From Mesorhizobium sp. (GTDB lineage Bacteria; Pseudomonadota; Alphaproteobacteria; Rhizobiales; Rhizobiaceae): 64,000 nucleotides of DNA. The translations under genes and the position numbers were made by a program. Location of the stretch: the NCBI GenBank assembly GCA_004020875.1, contig SAPZ01000005.1, positions 279,323 through 343,322 on the forward strand. Reading direction: 5' to 3'. The notes beneath the pieces were generated by a model. That model was not told the DNA's origin and ran no database searches. It saw only the letters and a program-made list of their open reading frames with translations. Below are positions 17,807 through 25,983 of the stretch, piece by piece (position 1 is the first letter of the stretch; the number at the start of each line of letters is the position of its first letter).

Positions 17807-18220
17807 ATGCTGGACCGCATCGCGGAGTTCTTCATCTTCGGGCTGGCGCCGCTGGTCGTTGGCGTGCTTGCCGTGCCGCAAGTGACCAAGGCCGGCGAGA
17901 AGACGATCACGGGCGAGGTGATCTATCGCGAGCGCATCGCCCTGCCGCCCGACGCCGTGCTGGTGATCGAGCTTGCCGACGTTTCCGTGGCCGATGCGCC
18001 CGCAACCGTCATCGCCAAGCGCAGGGTCGCGCCCACCGGCCAGGTGCCGATCAAATTCGACATCGGTTTCGACCCCAAGGCGATCCAGAAGGGCCGGACC
18101 TATGCGCTGCAAGCGCGCATCACGGTCGGCGAGCGGCTGATGTTCATCACCGACGCAAGCCACCGGGTCGATCCGCTGGCCGGCGGTCATCAAGGCATCG
18201 TCTTGAAACGGGCTGGTTGA
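17807..18220 (+). CDS. YbaY/YscW-like exported protein
   Basis: 137 residues. A hydrophobic N terminus (FFIFGLAPLVVGVLAVP) acts as signal or anchor. The domain ITGEVIYRERIALPPDAVLVIELADVSVADAP, with FDIGFDPKAIQ and YALQARI, is typical of the YbaY/type III pilotin-like family. There is no lipobox Cys, so it is probably not lipidated. Role unknown. Confidence 0.8.
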   Translation: MLDRIAEFFIFGLAPLVVGVLAVPQVTKAGEKTITGEVIYRERIALPPDAVLVIELADVSVADAPATVIAKRRVAPTGQVPIKFDIGFDPKAIQKGRTYALQARITVGERLMFITDASHRVDPLAGGHQGIVLKRAG

Positions 18221-18254
18221 CCGCGCCTCGGTGACCGCCTAGTTTCCCTCAAAA

Positions 18255-18336
18255 ATGGGGATGGGGTTCCCCCGAGACCGCCCTTATGGGCTGATGACTC
18301 CTGCCAGGCGTGCGCTTGCGCGGCAGGATTTGTTTT
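18255..18336 (+). promoter_or_regulatory. Fluoride (crcB) riboswitch with terminator-type expression platform
   Basis: The aptamer hallmarks are present in order: GGGGATGGGGTTCCCCC (18257-18273), then GACCGCC, then GGCTGATGACTCCTGCC ending near 18304. The last block overlaps a hairpin, CCTGCC (18299-18304 region) with GGCAGG (18322-18327), followed by a T-rich stretch: a likely terminator that fluoride binding would prevent. It lies directly upstream of two crcB genes, as expected for this riboswitch class. Confidence 0.88.
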
Positions 18337-18407
18337 CCCGCTCGCATCATGCCTGATTTCGTGAGGTGATTCCGGTGCGGAATCGCGTTTGGAAAGGCAT
18401 GAAAGCG

Positions 18408-18821
18408 ATGACCCTTGCGGCTTGCGCCCTGGTCCTGATCGGCGGTTTCCTTGGCGGCATATCCCGCTTCTTCCTCTCGGGCGTGATCGGCCGTGGGGTC
18501 GGCGAGACCTTTCCCTGGGGCACGCTGGCGGTCAATGTCTCCGGCGCTCTTGCCATCGGCGCCTTCGCCGGTGCCGCGCGGGCGGTGGGCGGCGTCTTCG
18601 CCAGCGATCTCGTGCGTGACCTGATCGTCGTCGGACTGTTCGGCGGCTATACGACAGTGTCGTCCTTCTGCCTGCAGACGCTCAACCTCGCGCTCGACGG
18701 CGAGGGCCGGCTCGCCGCCTTCAACATCGTCGCTTCGTCGGTCCTGTGCGTGCTGTTCGTCGCGCTCGGTTTCTGGGCGATCGTCTGGGTCTCTGGGTCA
18801 GCCACCGGCATGGCGGGCTGA
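18408..18821 (+). CDS. crcB: Fluoride channel CrcB/Fluc, first copy
   Basis: 137 residues and four membrane helices. Fluc hallmarks: LIGGFLGGISRFFLSG, the pore motif WGTLAVNVSGALAIG with the conserved Asn, and GGYTTVSSFCLQTL with the conserved Phe. It exports fluoride down its gradient. ATG 18408 is chosen on family alignment and GGAAAGG ten bases upstream; GTG 18366 and ATG 18399 are alternatives. First gene behind the riboswitch. It has a second, different crcB behind it, which suggests a heterodimeric channel. Confidence 0.93.
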   Translation: MTLAACALVLIGGFLGGISRFFLSGVIGRGVGETFPWGTLAVNVSGALAIGAFAGAARAVGGVFASDLVRDLIVVGLFGGYTTVSSFCLQTLNLALDGEGRLAAFNIVASSVLCVLFVALGFWAIVWVSGSATGMAG

Positions 18822-18824
18822 GCG

Positions 18825-19247
18825 ATGCAGGACAGGCAGGCGGCAATGCGGCTTTATCTGGCGGTCGGCTGCGGCGCGGCGATCGGCTCCCTGACCCGCT
18901 TCCTGTCGGGCTATGTCATCGTCTCGCTGCTCGGCCTGAACGCTCTATGGTCGACCGCTTTCGTCAACGTCGTCGGCTCCTGGGTCATCGTGGCCTTTGC
19001 CACGCTGACCGGACCGGATGGACGCATGATGGTCGGCGCGGTCGGCCGCAATTTCGTCATGGCCGGCTTCTGCGGCGGCCTCACCACGTTTTCGGCGATG
19101 AGCCTCGACACCTTCATCCTGCTGTTTGAGGGCGACTTGCCGCTGGCCGCGACCTATCTCATCAGTGTGGTCGGGCTGTCGCTCGCCGGCGCGTGGCTGG
19201 GCTATCTGATGGCATCTAGGCTCAACCGCTTACCGGTAGACAGGTAA
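18825..19247 (+). CDS. crcB: Fluoride channel CrcB/Fluc, second copy
   Basis: 140 residues with the same plan as the first copy: [31 protein letters not shown] with the pore Asn, and [14 protein letters not shown] with the conserved Phe. The two proteins differ clearly, so they are not a recent duplication; paired crcB genes generally encode antiparallel heterodimers. ATG 18849 ([10 protein letters not shown]) is a possible later start. Confidence 0.93.
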   Translation: MQDRQAAMRLYLAVGCGAAIGSLTRFLSGYVIVSLLGLNALWSTAFVNVVGSWVIVAFATLTGPDGRMMVGAVGRNFVMAGFCGGLTTFSAMSLDTFILLFEGDLPLAATYLISVVGLSLAGAWLGYLMASRLNRLPVDR

Positions 19248-19261
19248 CAGGGAGGAGAAAC

Positions 19262-19606
19262 ATGCAACTTCCCGCGCAATGCGCGCTGCTCAGGATCTTC
19301 TTCGGCGAGGACGACAGGGCGGCCGACGGCAAGCCGCTGCACGAGGCGATCGTCATCAAGGCGCGCGAAGCGGGCATGGCCGGCGCCACGGTGCTGCGCG
19401 GGCCGCTGGGCTTCGGCCGCTCCAGCGTGCTTCACACCGCCAAGATCCTGCGCCTGTCGCAGGATCTGCCCATCGTCGTCGAGATCGTCGATGCGCCGGA
19501 GAAGATCGATGCGCTGATCCCTGCGATCAAGGCGCTGACGAGTGAGAGGAGCTGCCTGATCACCAGGGAGAAGGTCGAGGTCATCCGCTACGGCGATGGG
19601 GACTGA
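19262..19606 (+). CDS. DUF190 family protein
   Basis: 114 residues: LRIFFGEDDRAADGKPLHEAIVIKAREAGMAGATVLRGPLGFG, then LPIVVEIVDAPEKIDALIP, the PII-like DUF190 signature. It has GGGAGGAG upstream and follows crcB by 14 bases, so it belongs to the fluoride operon. The family's role is unknown; the position suggests an accessory or sensing part in fluoride resistance. Confidence 0.92.
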   Translation: MQLPAQCALLRIFFGEDDRAADGKPLHEAIVIKAREAGMAGATVLRGPLGFGRSSVLHTAKILRLSQDLPIVVEIVDAPEKIDALIPAIKALTSERSCLITREKVEVIRYGDGD

Positions 19607-19610
19607 TCCC

Positions 19611-19713
19611 TAAAGCATGTCTCCCGAAAGTGGGTACCGGTTTCGGGATAAAGACATGCGTAAAAGACCTAAAGCGCATTGAGCGAATCCGAAGGATCGC
19701 AACGCGCTTTAGG
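19611..19713. repeat. Two-hairpin dispersed repeat, about 100 bp
   Basis: First hairpin GCATGTC (19615-19621) with GACATGC (19653-19659), containing CCCGAAA and TTTCGGG. Second hairpin CCTAAAGCGC (19668-19677) with GCGCTTTAGG (19704-19713). A second copy of the same element lies at 33214-33322. It follows the fluoride operon and could act as its 3' end. Confidence 0.85.
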
Positions 19714-19721
19714 ACCCTCGA

Positions 19722-19928
19722 TCAGCGGTGGCGAAGACGGCGGCCGATCGTATCCTCGTCGAAAATGCCGGCGGAAAACAGCTTCATGGCTTCGATCGCC
19801 AGGTCTGATGCCTCGGAACTGCCGCGGGCAATGCCCCGCTCCACGCAGACCTGGTCATAGATGCGCTTCAGCAGGACGAGATCGTCCGGATAGGCTATGC
19901 CGCTCTTGGAAACATGGGGGCCGATCAT
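19722..19928 (-). CDS. Small hypothetical protein
   Basis: 68 residues: MIGPHVSKSGIAYPDDLVLL, then KRIYDQVCVERGIARGSSEA, ending SAGIFDEDTIGRRLRHR. Mixed-charge soluble helix-rich composition, no membrane segment. The start at 19928 is chosen because GGAGG lies five bases upstream; the ATG at 19940 has none. It looks like a conserved rhizobial small protein, but I cannot name it. Confidence 0.68.
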   Translation of the reverse strand: MIGPHVSKSGIAYPDDLVLLKRIYDQVCVERGIARGSSEASDLAIEAMKLFSAGIFDEDTIGRRLRHR

Positions 19929-20040
19929 CGCATCCTCCATTGTTGGACGGAAGCATGACAGAAGCTCGCGGGGGCGGGGAGCCTTCTATCGCCTGACCAG
20001 CACCATAGGGAGCTAGGTCGGTTACGCATTCACCCATGTT

Positions 20041-20065
20041 AAAAAGGCGGCCCGGGGGCCGCCTT
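20041..20065 (-). terminator. Rho-independent terminator of ndk
   Basis: Perfect 10-bp stem AAGGCGGCCC (20044-20053) with GGGCCGCCTT (20056-20065), followed on the minus strand by a T run. Confidence 0.88.
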
Positions 20066-20091
20066 CTGAATTCTGGAAGGTTTCAGCTGAC

Positions 20092-20514
20092 TCAGCCGAC
20101 GATCTCGGTGTCCGAGAACCAGTATTTGATCTCCTGCGCGGCCGTCTCCGGCGCGTCGGAGCCATGCACGGAGTTCTCGCCGATCGACAGCGCATGCACC
20201 TTGCGGATGGTGCCTTCGGCGGCGTTTGCCGGGTTGGTGGCGCCCATCACTTCGCGGTTCTTGGCAATGGCGTTCTCGCCTTCCAGCACCTGCACGATGG
20301 TGGGCGCCGACGACATGAATTCCACCAGCTCGCCGAAGAACGGGCGATCCTTGTGGACGGCGTAGAAACCCTCGGCCTCGCGGCGGCTCATCCATACGCG
20401 GCGCGATGCGACGACGCGCAGGCCGGCGTCTTCCAGCATCTTGGTGATGGCACCAGTCAGGTTGCGCCTGGTCGCGTCCGGCTTGATCATGGAGAAGGTG
20501 CGTTCGATCGCCAT
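20092..20514 (-). CDS. ndk: Nucleoside diphosphate kinase
   Basis: 140 residues, the family's standard length. [21 protein letters not shown] is the typical start. The catalytic His is in the motif [13 protein letters not shown]. It transfers phosphate from ATP to other NDPs to balance nucleotide pools. The longer frame upstream of ATG 20514 is Arg-rich and not part of the family. Confidence 0.97.
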   Translation of the reverse strand: MAIERTFSMIKPDATRRNLTGAITKMLEDAGLRVVASRRVWMSRREAEGFYAVHKDRPFFGELVEFMSSAPTIVQVLEGENAIAKNREVMGATNPANAAEGTIRKVHALSIGENSVHGSDAPETAAQEIKYWFSDTEIVG

Positions 20515-20694
20515 AGGGTCGTCCTTGTTCTTGGGAATGGAAATTGGAGTGGCGGGCTCTATACAAGCCGCCCGCCGGCTTGCCAAGGGGAGGCGGCTTC
20601 TGGCCAAGGCGGGCGCTTTGCGGGATAATTAAACGCCTGCGAACGTGCTTCGCGTCGAACCCAGGCGCGTTGCGGCAGCGCGGAGCCTGAGGCG

Positions 20695-20928
20695 ATGAAC
20701 CGGCGCTATCTCACGCGCGGCGATATGGCCGGCCTTCTTTTCATCGCAGCGTTTTGCGCCGCTGTCGCTCTTGCCCTGCTTTTCTTTTCACGACGCGCCG
20801 AGCGGAATTTCGGCTTTGGCCCGGAATGGCAATGTGCACGCATGGCGGAGGGCGATCCGATCTGCGTCAGGCTCGCCAATCGCGATGCGCCGAATGGGGA
20901 GGCGGGTGACAAGGGCGCGTCGAAGTAG
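20695..20928 (+). CDS. Small single-pass membrane protein, hypothetical
   Basis: 77 residues. One membrane segment at about residues 11-32 (MAGLLFIAAFCAAVALALLF) is followed by FSRRAERNFGFGPEWQCARM and a short tail with two Cys (WQC, PICVR). The arrangement suggests a membrane anchor with a small exported domain. It looks conserved in rhizobia but has no assigned role. Confidence 0.65.
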   Translation: MNRRYLTRGDMAGLLFIAAFCAAVALALLFFSRRAERNFGFGPEWQCARMAEGDPICVRLANRDAPNGEAGDKGASK

Positions 20929-20931
20929 ACG

Positions 20932-21228
20932 CTAGAGCACGATCTCAATGGTCAGTGTCGGCTCATCGCCCGCCTTGAGGCTTTCGCGCTGGCGCACCGA
21001 CGCTTTGACCGGCAACAGCAGGCTCCCGGTCGTCTTGTCTGGGAAGAGCGATGTCTGCCACCGGGTTTCGCCGATCACCGCGGTGACGCCGAGAGAGCCC
21101 CAGGGGCGCGCAAGCCCCGCCATCGCCGCCTTGATCCGCGCCGCGACATCCGACGGCAGCGTGATGAAATGCCAGCCGCCCTTGCCGGGGTAGACCCAGA
21201 TACCGGCCTGCATCTCATAACGCAGCAT
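20932..21228 (-). CDS. DUF1905 domain protein
   Basis: 98 residues: EMQAGIWVYPGKGGWHFITL, WGSLGVTAVIGETRWQTSLF, then LLLPVKASVRQRESL. This is the DUF1905 pattern, a small beta-barrel-like domain of unknown role. ATG 21228 matches the family N terminus; a GTG at 21249 overlaps the upstream GST stop. Probably cotranscribed with that GST. Confidence 0.85.
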   Translation of the reverse strand: MLRYEMQAGIWVYPGKGGWHFITLPSDVAARIKAAMAGLARPWGSLGVTAVIGETRWQTSLFPDKTTGSLLLPVKASVRQRESLKAGDEPTLTIEIVL

Positions 21229-21245
21229 GGCAATTCCGACGGCCG

Positions 21246-21938
21246 TCACGCCGCCGCCGCGACCTGCCGCCCGATACCGCCATGCAGATCGAGGCAGCGC
21301 TCGAACCAGCTAGTGATGCTGTCGCTGTCGTCGAGCAACTGGAAAGGCGAGGCGACGCGCCCCCATTGCAGCGCACCGAACACGATGTAATCGGCAAACA
21401 GCGGCGCCTCGCCGCCGATGAAAGGCTGGTAGGCAAGCGTCGAGCGCAGCGGTTCCAGCGCGGCGCGGAAGGCCGCGAGCCCGGCATCGCGCTTGGTCAC
21501 GACCTCTTCCAGCCGCTTGCCGTAGCGCTGCTCGCGGCTTGCGCGGAAATAGGCGGCGTTGGGCTCGTCTTGCATGTCATGCAGGTCGGTCAGCGCCACC
21601 GTCGCGACATAGGGGTGGATGGTCAGCTGCGACCAGCGCTCGATGAAGCGCGCCATCGCCTTGCCCCCTTCTCCGCCAAACAGCGTCGGCCGGTCCGGAT
21701 AGGCTTCGTCGAGATAGAGCGCTATGGCGAAGGAATCGGCCACCACGCGCTCGCCGTCGCGGATCACCGGCACTGTCTTCGACGCGCCGCCTTCGACCTT
21801 GGGCACTTCGAGGAAGCGCGTCGGCACCTTGGTCGCGGTGAGTCCCTTGTGGGCCAGCGCCATCTTCGTCTTCCAGCAATGCGGACTGAACGGGCGTTCG
21901 GCGTCGTGGCCGACAAGGTCGTAGAGAAGAATGGTCAT
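21246..21938 (-). CDS. Glutathione S-transferase (beta-etherase LigE-like)
   Basis: 230 residues. The N-terminal domain reads LYDLVGHDAERPFSPHCWKT with SPHCWKTKMAL, as in etherase-type GSTs, then KTVPVIRDGERVVADSFAIALYLDEAYP. The C-terminal helical domain ends with a conserved aromatic-rich ADYIVFGALQW. LigE relatives cleave aryl ethers, but many members have other substrates. It is unlike the GST at 10640. Confidence 0.88.
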   Translation of the reverse strand: MTILLYDLVGHDAERPFSPHCWKTKMALAHKGLTATKVPTRFLEVPKVEGGASKTVPVIRDGERVVADSFAIALYLDEAYPDRPTLFGGEGGKAMARFIERWSQLTIHPYVATVALTDLHDMQDEPNAAYFRASREQRYGKRLEEVVTKRDAGLAAFRAALEPLRSTLAYQPFIGGEAPLFADYIVFGALQWGRVASPFQLLDDSDSITSWFERCLDLHGGIGRQVAAAA

Positions 21939-21993
21939 TGGCGCGTCCGTTGCTGCGGGTTACGTAGAGCCAGGATTCGTGGCGAACCGGTGG

Positions 21994-22509
21994 ATGATGA
22001 AACAGCATTTCATGATGTTTGCGGCCTATAATCAATGGGCCAACCAGCGTCTCTACGATGCCGCGGCCCACCTCAGCGACGAGGAATTCAACCGCGACAC
22101 CGGCGCCTTCTTCGGCTCGATGATGAGAACGCTCAACCATATCCTGACCGCTGATCGAATCTGGATGAAGCGTTTCACCGGCGAGGGACAGGCGCCGTCT
22201 TCCCTTGACGCCATTCTTTACAAGGCTCTGCCACCCTTGCACAGCGCGCGCGAGGCGGAGGACAGGCGGATCATCGACTGGGTCGGCGGCATGAGCGAAA
22301 AGGCGCTCGCTGGCCGCTTCTCCTATATGACCCTCTCCGACATGCGAACTGTCTCGCAACGCGTGGCGCCCGCGCTCAGCCATTTCTTCAACCACCAGAC
22401 CCATCATCGCGGCCAGGCGCATATGGTGCTTACCGTGCTCGGCCGCCCCGCGGTGCCGCTCGATCTGGCGCTGTTCCAGCGCTCCGAGGAAGGACGCGCT
22501 TACGCCTGA
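21994..22509 (+). CDS. DinB family protein
   Basis: 171 residues, four-helix bundle: FAAYNQWANQRLYDAAAHLS, LNHILTADRIWMKRF, and HFFNHQTHHRGQAHMVL. The His residues in LNHIL and HFFNHQTHHRGQ form the usual DinB metal triad. The family includes metal-dependent thiol transferases; the substrate is unknown. ATG 21994 or 21997 could start translation. Confidence 0.88.
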   Translation: MMKQHFMMFAAYNQWANQRLYDAAAHLSDEEFNRDTGAFFGSMMRTLNHILTADRIWMKRFTGEGQAPSSLDAILYKALPPLHSAREAEDRRIIDWVGGMSEKALAGRFSYMTLSDMRTVSQRVAPALSHFFNHQTHHRGQAHMVLTVLGRPAVPLDLALFQRSEEGRAYA

Positions 22510-22896
22510 AGCGTAGCTCCGGGAATCCGCAATTTCTGCCGTGGTTTCGTTGCCAATGGTGCTTGGTGCGAGAAGCGGTTGTTCATGCCTCACTTCTTAG
22601 ATATTAATGAAAAGTCAATAGTTAATTAACAATTAGGTATAGAAACAAGAAAATAAGAAATATTATTGCAGAAATAATTCTGAAACTTACCGCATCGCCC
22701 GCTACAGCCGGCGGTGCCTCGACGAGAACCTCCGGCCAGTCGTCAAGCCTGCGGTCTTTGGGGGCGGGCTTTCGGCTTGCCTGCCATCACGGGCGGTTCC
22801 GACGGCCTGTTAACCACACTTGCATTGAAGCTAATATGTTAGGACTTCCTTTGCGCTCCCGTTCCACAATAAGCTGGTAGCAGTGGGAGCAAGGGC
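22510..22896. other. Intergenic region with an AT-rich island
   Basis: No gene is supported. Bases about 22595-22690 are very AT-rich against the GC-rich surroundings, with TTAATTAA-type runs. This may hold the promoter of the diguanylate cyclase gene or a nucleoid-protein binding patch. Confidence 0.5.
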
Positions 22897-23682
22897 ATGC
22901 GCATCGATTTGTCCCCGACAAGCTGGGGCAGGGTCGTGGTGGTCACCGCCGCCGGCACAGCCTTTTTCATTGCCGTCGCCTTCTTCGTCGATTCCTTCAA
23001 TTTTCCCTCGCTGTCGCCGCAGGCGCTCCTGTGGGCGCAGCTCACGGATCTTTTCCTGCCGCTTTTCCTTGGCGGCTCCTTTCTGTTCTTCCTGATGTGG
23101 AAGATGCGCCAGCTGGCGATCACACAAAAGGAGCTCAGCGTCATCGCCGCGACCGACAGCCTCACCGCGGTCTTCAACCGCGGCGCCTTCTCGATGCTGG
23201 TCGAGGCCTATCTCGACCAGGCACGCGACCAGACGGTCGCCGACGCCGGCGCGCTATTGATCGTCGATGCCGACCACTTCAAGTCAATCAATGACCGGCT
23301 GGGCCACGATTGCGGCGACCAGGCGCTGAGGTTGATCGCCGCGACGATCAAGGGTCAGCTGCACGGCGCTGACATTGTCGGACGCATCGGCGGCGAGGAA
23401 TTCGCGGTCTTCCTGCCCGGCGCCGATGCCACGCGCTCCTTCCTGGTCGCCGAATCCATCAGGCGCCGCATCCGCGAGGCCGAGTTTGCGCCCGACGGGC
23501 GGCCGTGGCCCCTTTCGGTCAGCATCGGTGGCATCGCCTTCAGCGGCCCGACCACCTACCACGATATGTTCCAAGTCGCCGACCGCCATCTTTACAAGGC
23601 CAAGTCCAACGGCCGCGACCAGGTGAGCTTCGAGAGCCAGCGCAGCGGGATGGCTGGCGATGCCGGCGGCACCATGCACTAG
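22897..23682 (+). CDS. Membrane-bound diguanylate cyclase (GGDEF)
   Basis: 261 residues. Two membrane segments, about residues 11-32 and 46-67, are followed by a complete GGDEF domain: AATDSLTAVFNRGAF, VDADHFKSINDRLGHDCGDQ, the active-site loop RIGGEEFAVF (GGEEF, compatible with activity) and VADRHLYKAKSNGRD. It probably makes cyclic-di-GMP at the inner membrane. No RxxD inhibitory site is seen before GGEEF. Controls biofilm or motility by inference only. Confidence 0.93.
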   Translation: MRIDLSPTSWGRVVVVTAAGTAFFIAVAFFVDSFNFPSLSPQALLWAQLTDLFLPLFLGGSFLFFLMWKMRQLAITQKELSVIAATDSLTAVFNRGAFSMLVEAYLDQARDQTVADAGALLIVDADHFKSINDRLGHDCGDQALRLIAATIKGQLHGADIVGRIGGEEFAVFLPGADATRSFLVAESIRRRIREAEFAPDGRPWPLSVSIGGIAFSGPTTYHDMFQVADRHLYKAKSNGRDQVSFESQRSGMAGDAGGTMH

Positions 23683-23764
23683 GCGTCCCTGGGCGCCATC
23701 AACGGTCCGTTCATCCTTTGGCGGCTAGTGTCGGCGGCTGACCTCAGCCGATCCGCGAGCGACC

Positions 23765-24625
23765 GTGTTCGATCTTATCGACTTCAAGGCGGTGCTGATC
23801 ATCGCCCTCATCTTCATCCCGCTGGAGCAGCTCCTGCCGCTGCATGGCGAGCAGTCGGCAACGCGCCGGCATTGGCTGAACGACCTTTTCTATCTGCTCT
23901 TCAACGGCATAGTCATCAAGGCGGGTATAGTATTGGTGGTCGGAGTGGCGATGCTGCTGGCGCAGCGTATCGTTCCCGAGGCGCTCACCGCCGCCGTCCA
24001 GTCGCAGCCTGTGTGGCTGCAGGCGATCGAGGCTCTGCTCATCGCCGATATCGGCTTCTACCTTGCCCATCGCGCCTTCCATGCGGTGCCGTTCCTGTGG
24101 CGCTTCCATGCCATTCACCACTCGATCGAGGAGATGGACTGGCTGGCCGCGCACCGCGTGCACCCGGTGGACCAGATCCTGACCAAGTCGGCTTCGTTCC
24201 TGCCGCTGTTCGCGCTGGGTTTTTCCGCCGAGGCGGTTCTCATCTATGTGCTGATCTACCACTGGCAGTCGGTGTTCATCCACTCCAACACGCGCATCAG
24301 GTTCGGGCCGCTGAAATGGCTGATTGCTTCGCCGCAGTTCCATCACTGGCACCACGCCAACGAACGCGAGGCCTATGACAAGAACTTCGCGGGCCAATTG
24401 CCCTTTCTCGACCTGATCGGCGGCACTTTGTTCATGCCGCCGCGCATGCCGGAAAAATACGGTGTCGACGAGCCTGTGCCGCAGCTCTACCACCAGCAGC
24501 TCGTCTATCCCCTCGTGGCAGCGGCCGCACCGGCCGCGCCGCTCGCCGAGGCCCCGGCCGCCGCAAGCCGGAATAATGGCATGGAAGGCCTCTCGTTAAG
24601 TGAACCGACCCGGGGCAGTTCATAG
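23765..24625 (+). CDS. Sterol desaturase/fatty acid hydroxylase family membrane protein
   Basis: 286 residues from a GTG start. Multiple membrane helices and the di-iron His clusters of the family: HRAFH, HAIHHS and HHWHHANE. These enzymes hydroxylate lipids or carotenoid-like substrates in the membrane using O2. The C-terminal tail is Ala/Pro-rich. The substrate cannot be deduced. Confidence 0.9.
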   Translation: MFDLIDFKAVLIIALIFIPLEQLLPLHGEQSATRRHWLNDLFYLLFNGIVIKAGIVLVVGVAMLLAQRIVPEALTAAVQSQPVWLQAIEALLIADIGFYLAHRAFHAVPFLWRFHAIHHSIEEMDWLAAHRVHPVDQILTKSASFLPLFALGFSAEAVLIYVLIYHWQSVFIHSNTRIRFGPLKWLIASPQFHHWHHANEREAYDKNFAGQLPFLDLIGGTLFMPPRMPEKYGVDEPVPQLYHQQLVYPLVAAAAPAAPLAEAPAAASRNNGMEGLSLSEPTRGSS

Positions 24626-24660
24626 GCGGCGGGCCCGGGAAGATGGTCTTTTGCCGTAAG

Positions 24661-24963
24661 TCAGGCGGCAAAGCCGCCATAGCCGCGTGCGACCGGCTTC
24701 ACCGAGACGATCGGCTGGTCCGACGGCCACAGAATGCCAGCGGTCACCGCGAAGGTGATCAGCGCATCGCGCGCGGCCTCGGCCGGGATTTCTCCGGCCC
24801 GCGCGGCCTCGCAGGCTTTCACCGCGGCGCCGTAGCTGAGGCGCCGGCGCGACGGCGGAAACTCGGTCAGGAAGTCATGCATGTCAAACAGCGAGGCGAT
24901 CATGCGCTTGTGGCCGGCGCCCACGCTAAGGGCGACCGGGGTGAAGAACATCCTGTCGTGCAT
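24661..24963 (-). CDS. DUF982 domain protein
   Basis: 100 residues: FFTPVALSVGAGHKRMIASL, then WPSDQPIVSVKPVARGYGGF. This matches DUF982, a small family largely confined to rhizobia and relatives, of unknown role. ATG 24963 has GAGAGG upstream. Convergent with the hydroxylase gene. Confidence 0.85.
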   Translation of the reverse strand: MHDRMFFTPVALSVGAGHKRMIASLFDMHDFLTEFPPSRRRLSYGAAVKACEAARAGEIPAEAARDALITFAVTAGILWPSDQPIVSVKPVARGYGGFAA

Positions 24964-25177
24964 TCGGACCTCTCGAAAAATGGGACGGACGGTGGCGGGG
25001 CTGCCCCCTCCGGTCTTGGGGTAGGACGCCTCACAACGCACCTCGTCGCGAGAAGGTTCCGCGTCGCGTTTCGCCCGTCGCAAGCGCGGTCCGTCCCTTG
25101 CCGACTGAAAACGCTGCGGGCTGCGGCTCCTCGAAAGCGACAGCCCGCGCACGCCCGCCCGAATCCGGCCGGCGTTA

Positions 25178-25456
25178 CTACCAGTCGTTACCGGATCTGC
25201 AGATCTTCACCTTGCGAACCACCACGTGGCCGTGGCGCCAGCGCTTCTCGATTTTCACTCGGCATTTGCGGGCGTGCTTCCAATGACGCCAGTGGTCGCG
25301 GTCGCGATGATGATGGCGCCAGTAGCGGTCGTCATGCCGCATGCTGCCATTGTCCGTGGTGATCACCACGCTGGCGGCCTGGGACGGCGCGGTGGTTGCG
25401 GAGAGGGTCGACAGCGAAATGGCAGCGGCCAAGGCAGCGAGTATAAGGGTCTTCAT
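25178..25456 (-). CDS. Small exported His/Arg-rich protein
   Basis: 92 residues. The signal peptide (MKTLILAALAAAISLSTLSA) ends near SQAAS. The mature part is very rich in His, Arg and Trp (RYWRHHHRDRDHWRHWKH) with two Cys, and could bind metal. ATG 25456 has GAGGAG upstream. The family is not recognised by name. Confidence 0.72.
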   Translation of the reverse strand: MKTLILAALAAAISLSTLSATTAPSQAASVVITTDNGSMRHDDRYWRHHHRDRDHWRHWKHARKCRVKIEKRWRHGHVVVRKVKICRSGNDW

Positions 25457-25609
25457 ATCCAACTCCTCGAATAAAGTATTGCGTACAGAAATGATAAAGC
25501 TGCGGATATGTTCCACAACTCTCACCTGAACAAAGAAATTGTTGCAATGGGGATTTCGACAACCACCCCGGTTTATTCCGGATACTGGCATATATAACAA
25601 TATATATCG

Positions 25610-25894
25610 CTATCGACTGTGGGTATCTTCAAGGCGCTGCACCAGATAATCCGTCGACACCGCGCGCGAGCCGCTCCCTCTGACGACGCGCACCACGGCG
25701 ACCTTGTTGCCTGGAGCAACGCCCGTCACGGGTTCGCATCTGCCGACCATCCCAGTGCCTTCGAGGCGAACGGGGAGGGCGGCAGCACACTGGTCCATGT
25801 TAGCATAGATGGCCGGCTGCGTATCGGCCACGCGGCAGGTCTGCATTTCAGCACTGCAGGAAAGCAGGATCATAGCCACGGCCGTCGGGTCCAT
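25610..25894 (-). CDS. Small hypothetical, possibly exported, protein
   Basis: 94 residues: MDPTAVAMILLSCSAEMQTC, then RVADTQPAIYANMDQCAAAL. A short hydrophobic start with several Cys suggests export and disulfides. ATG 25894 has AGGA upstream. Lies just downstream of the helicase in the same direction. Family unknown. Confidence 0.62.
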   Translation of the reverse strand: MDPTAVAMILLSCSAEMQTCRVADTQPAIYANMDQCAAALPVRLEGTGMVGRCEPVTGVAPGNKVAVVRVVRGSGSRAVSTDYLVQRLEDTHSR

Positions 25895-25983
25895 CGTCGG
25901 GTTCCTGTACCAGGGGCGGCCAATTCCGGCCAATCGCCTCGAAGAACGCCGATCTTGACCTTTGGTTTCCGCTAAGCCGAGCC

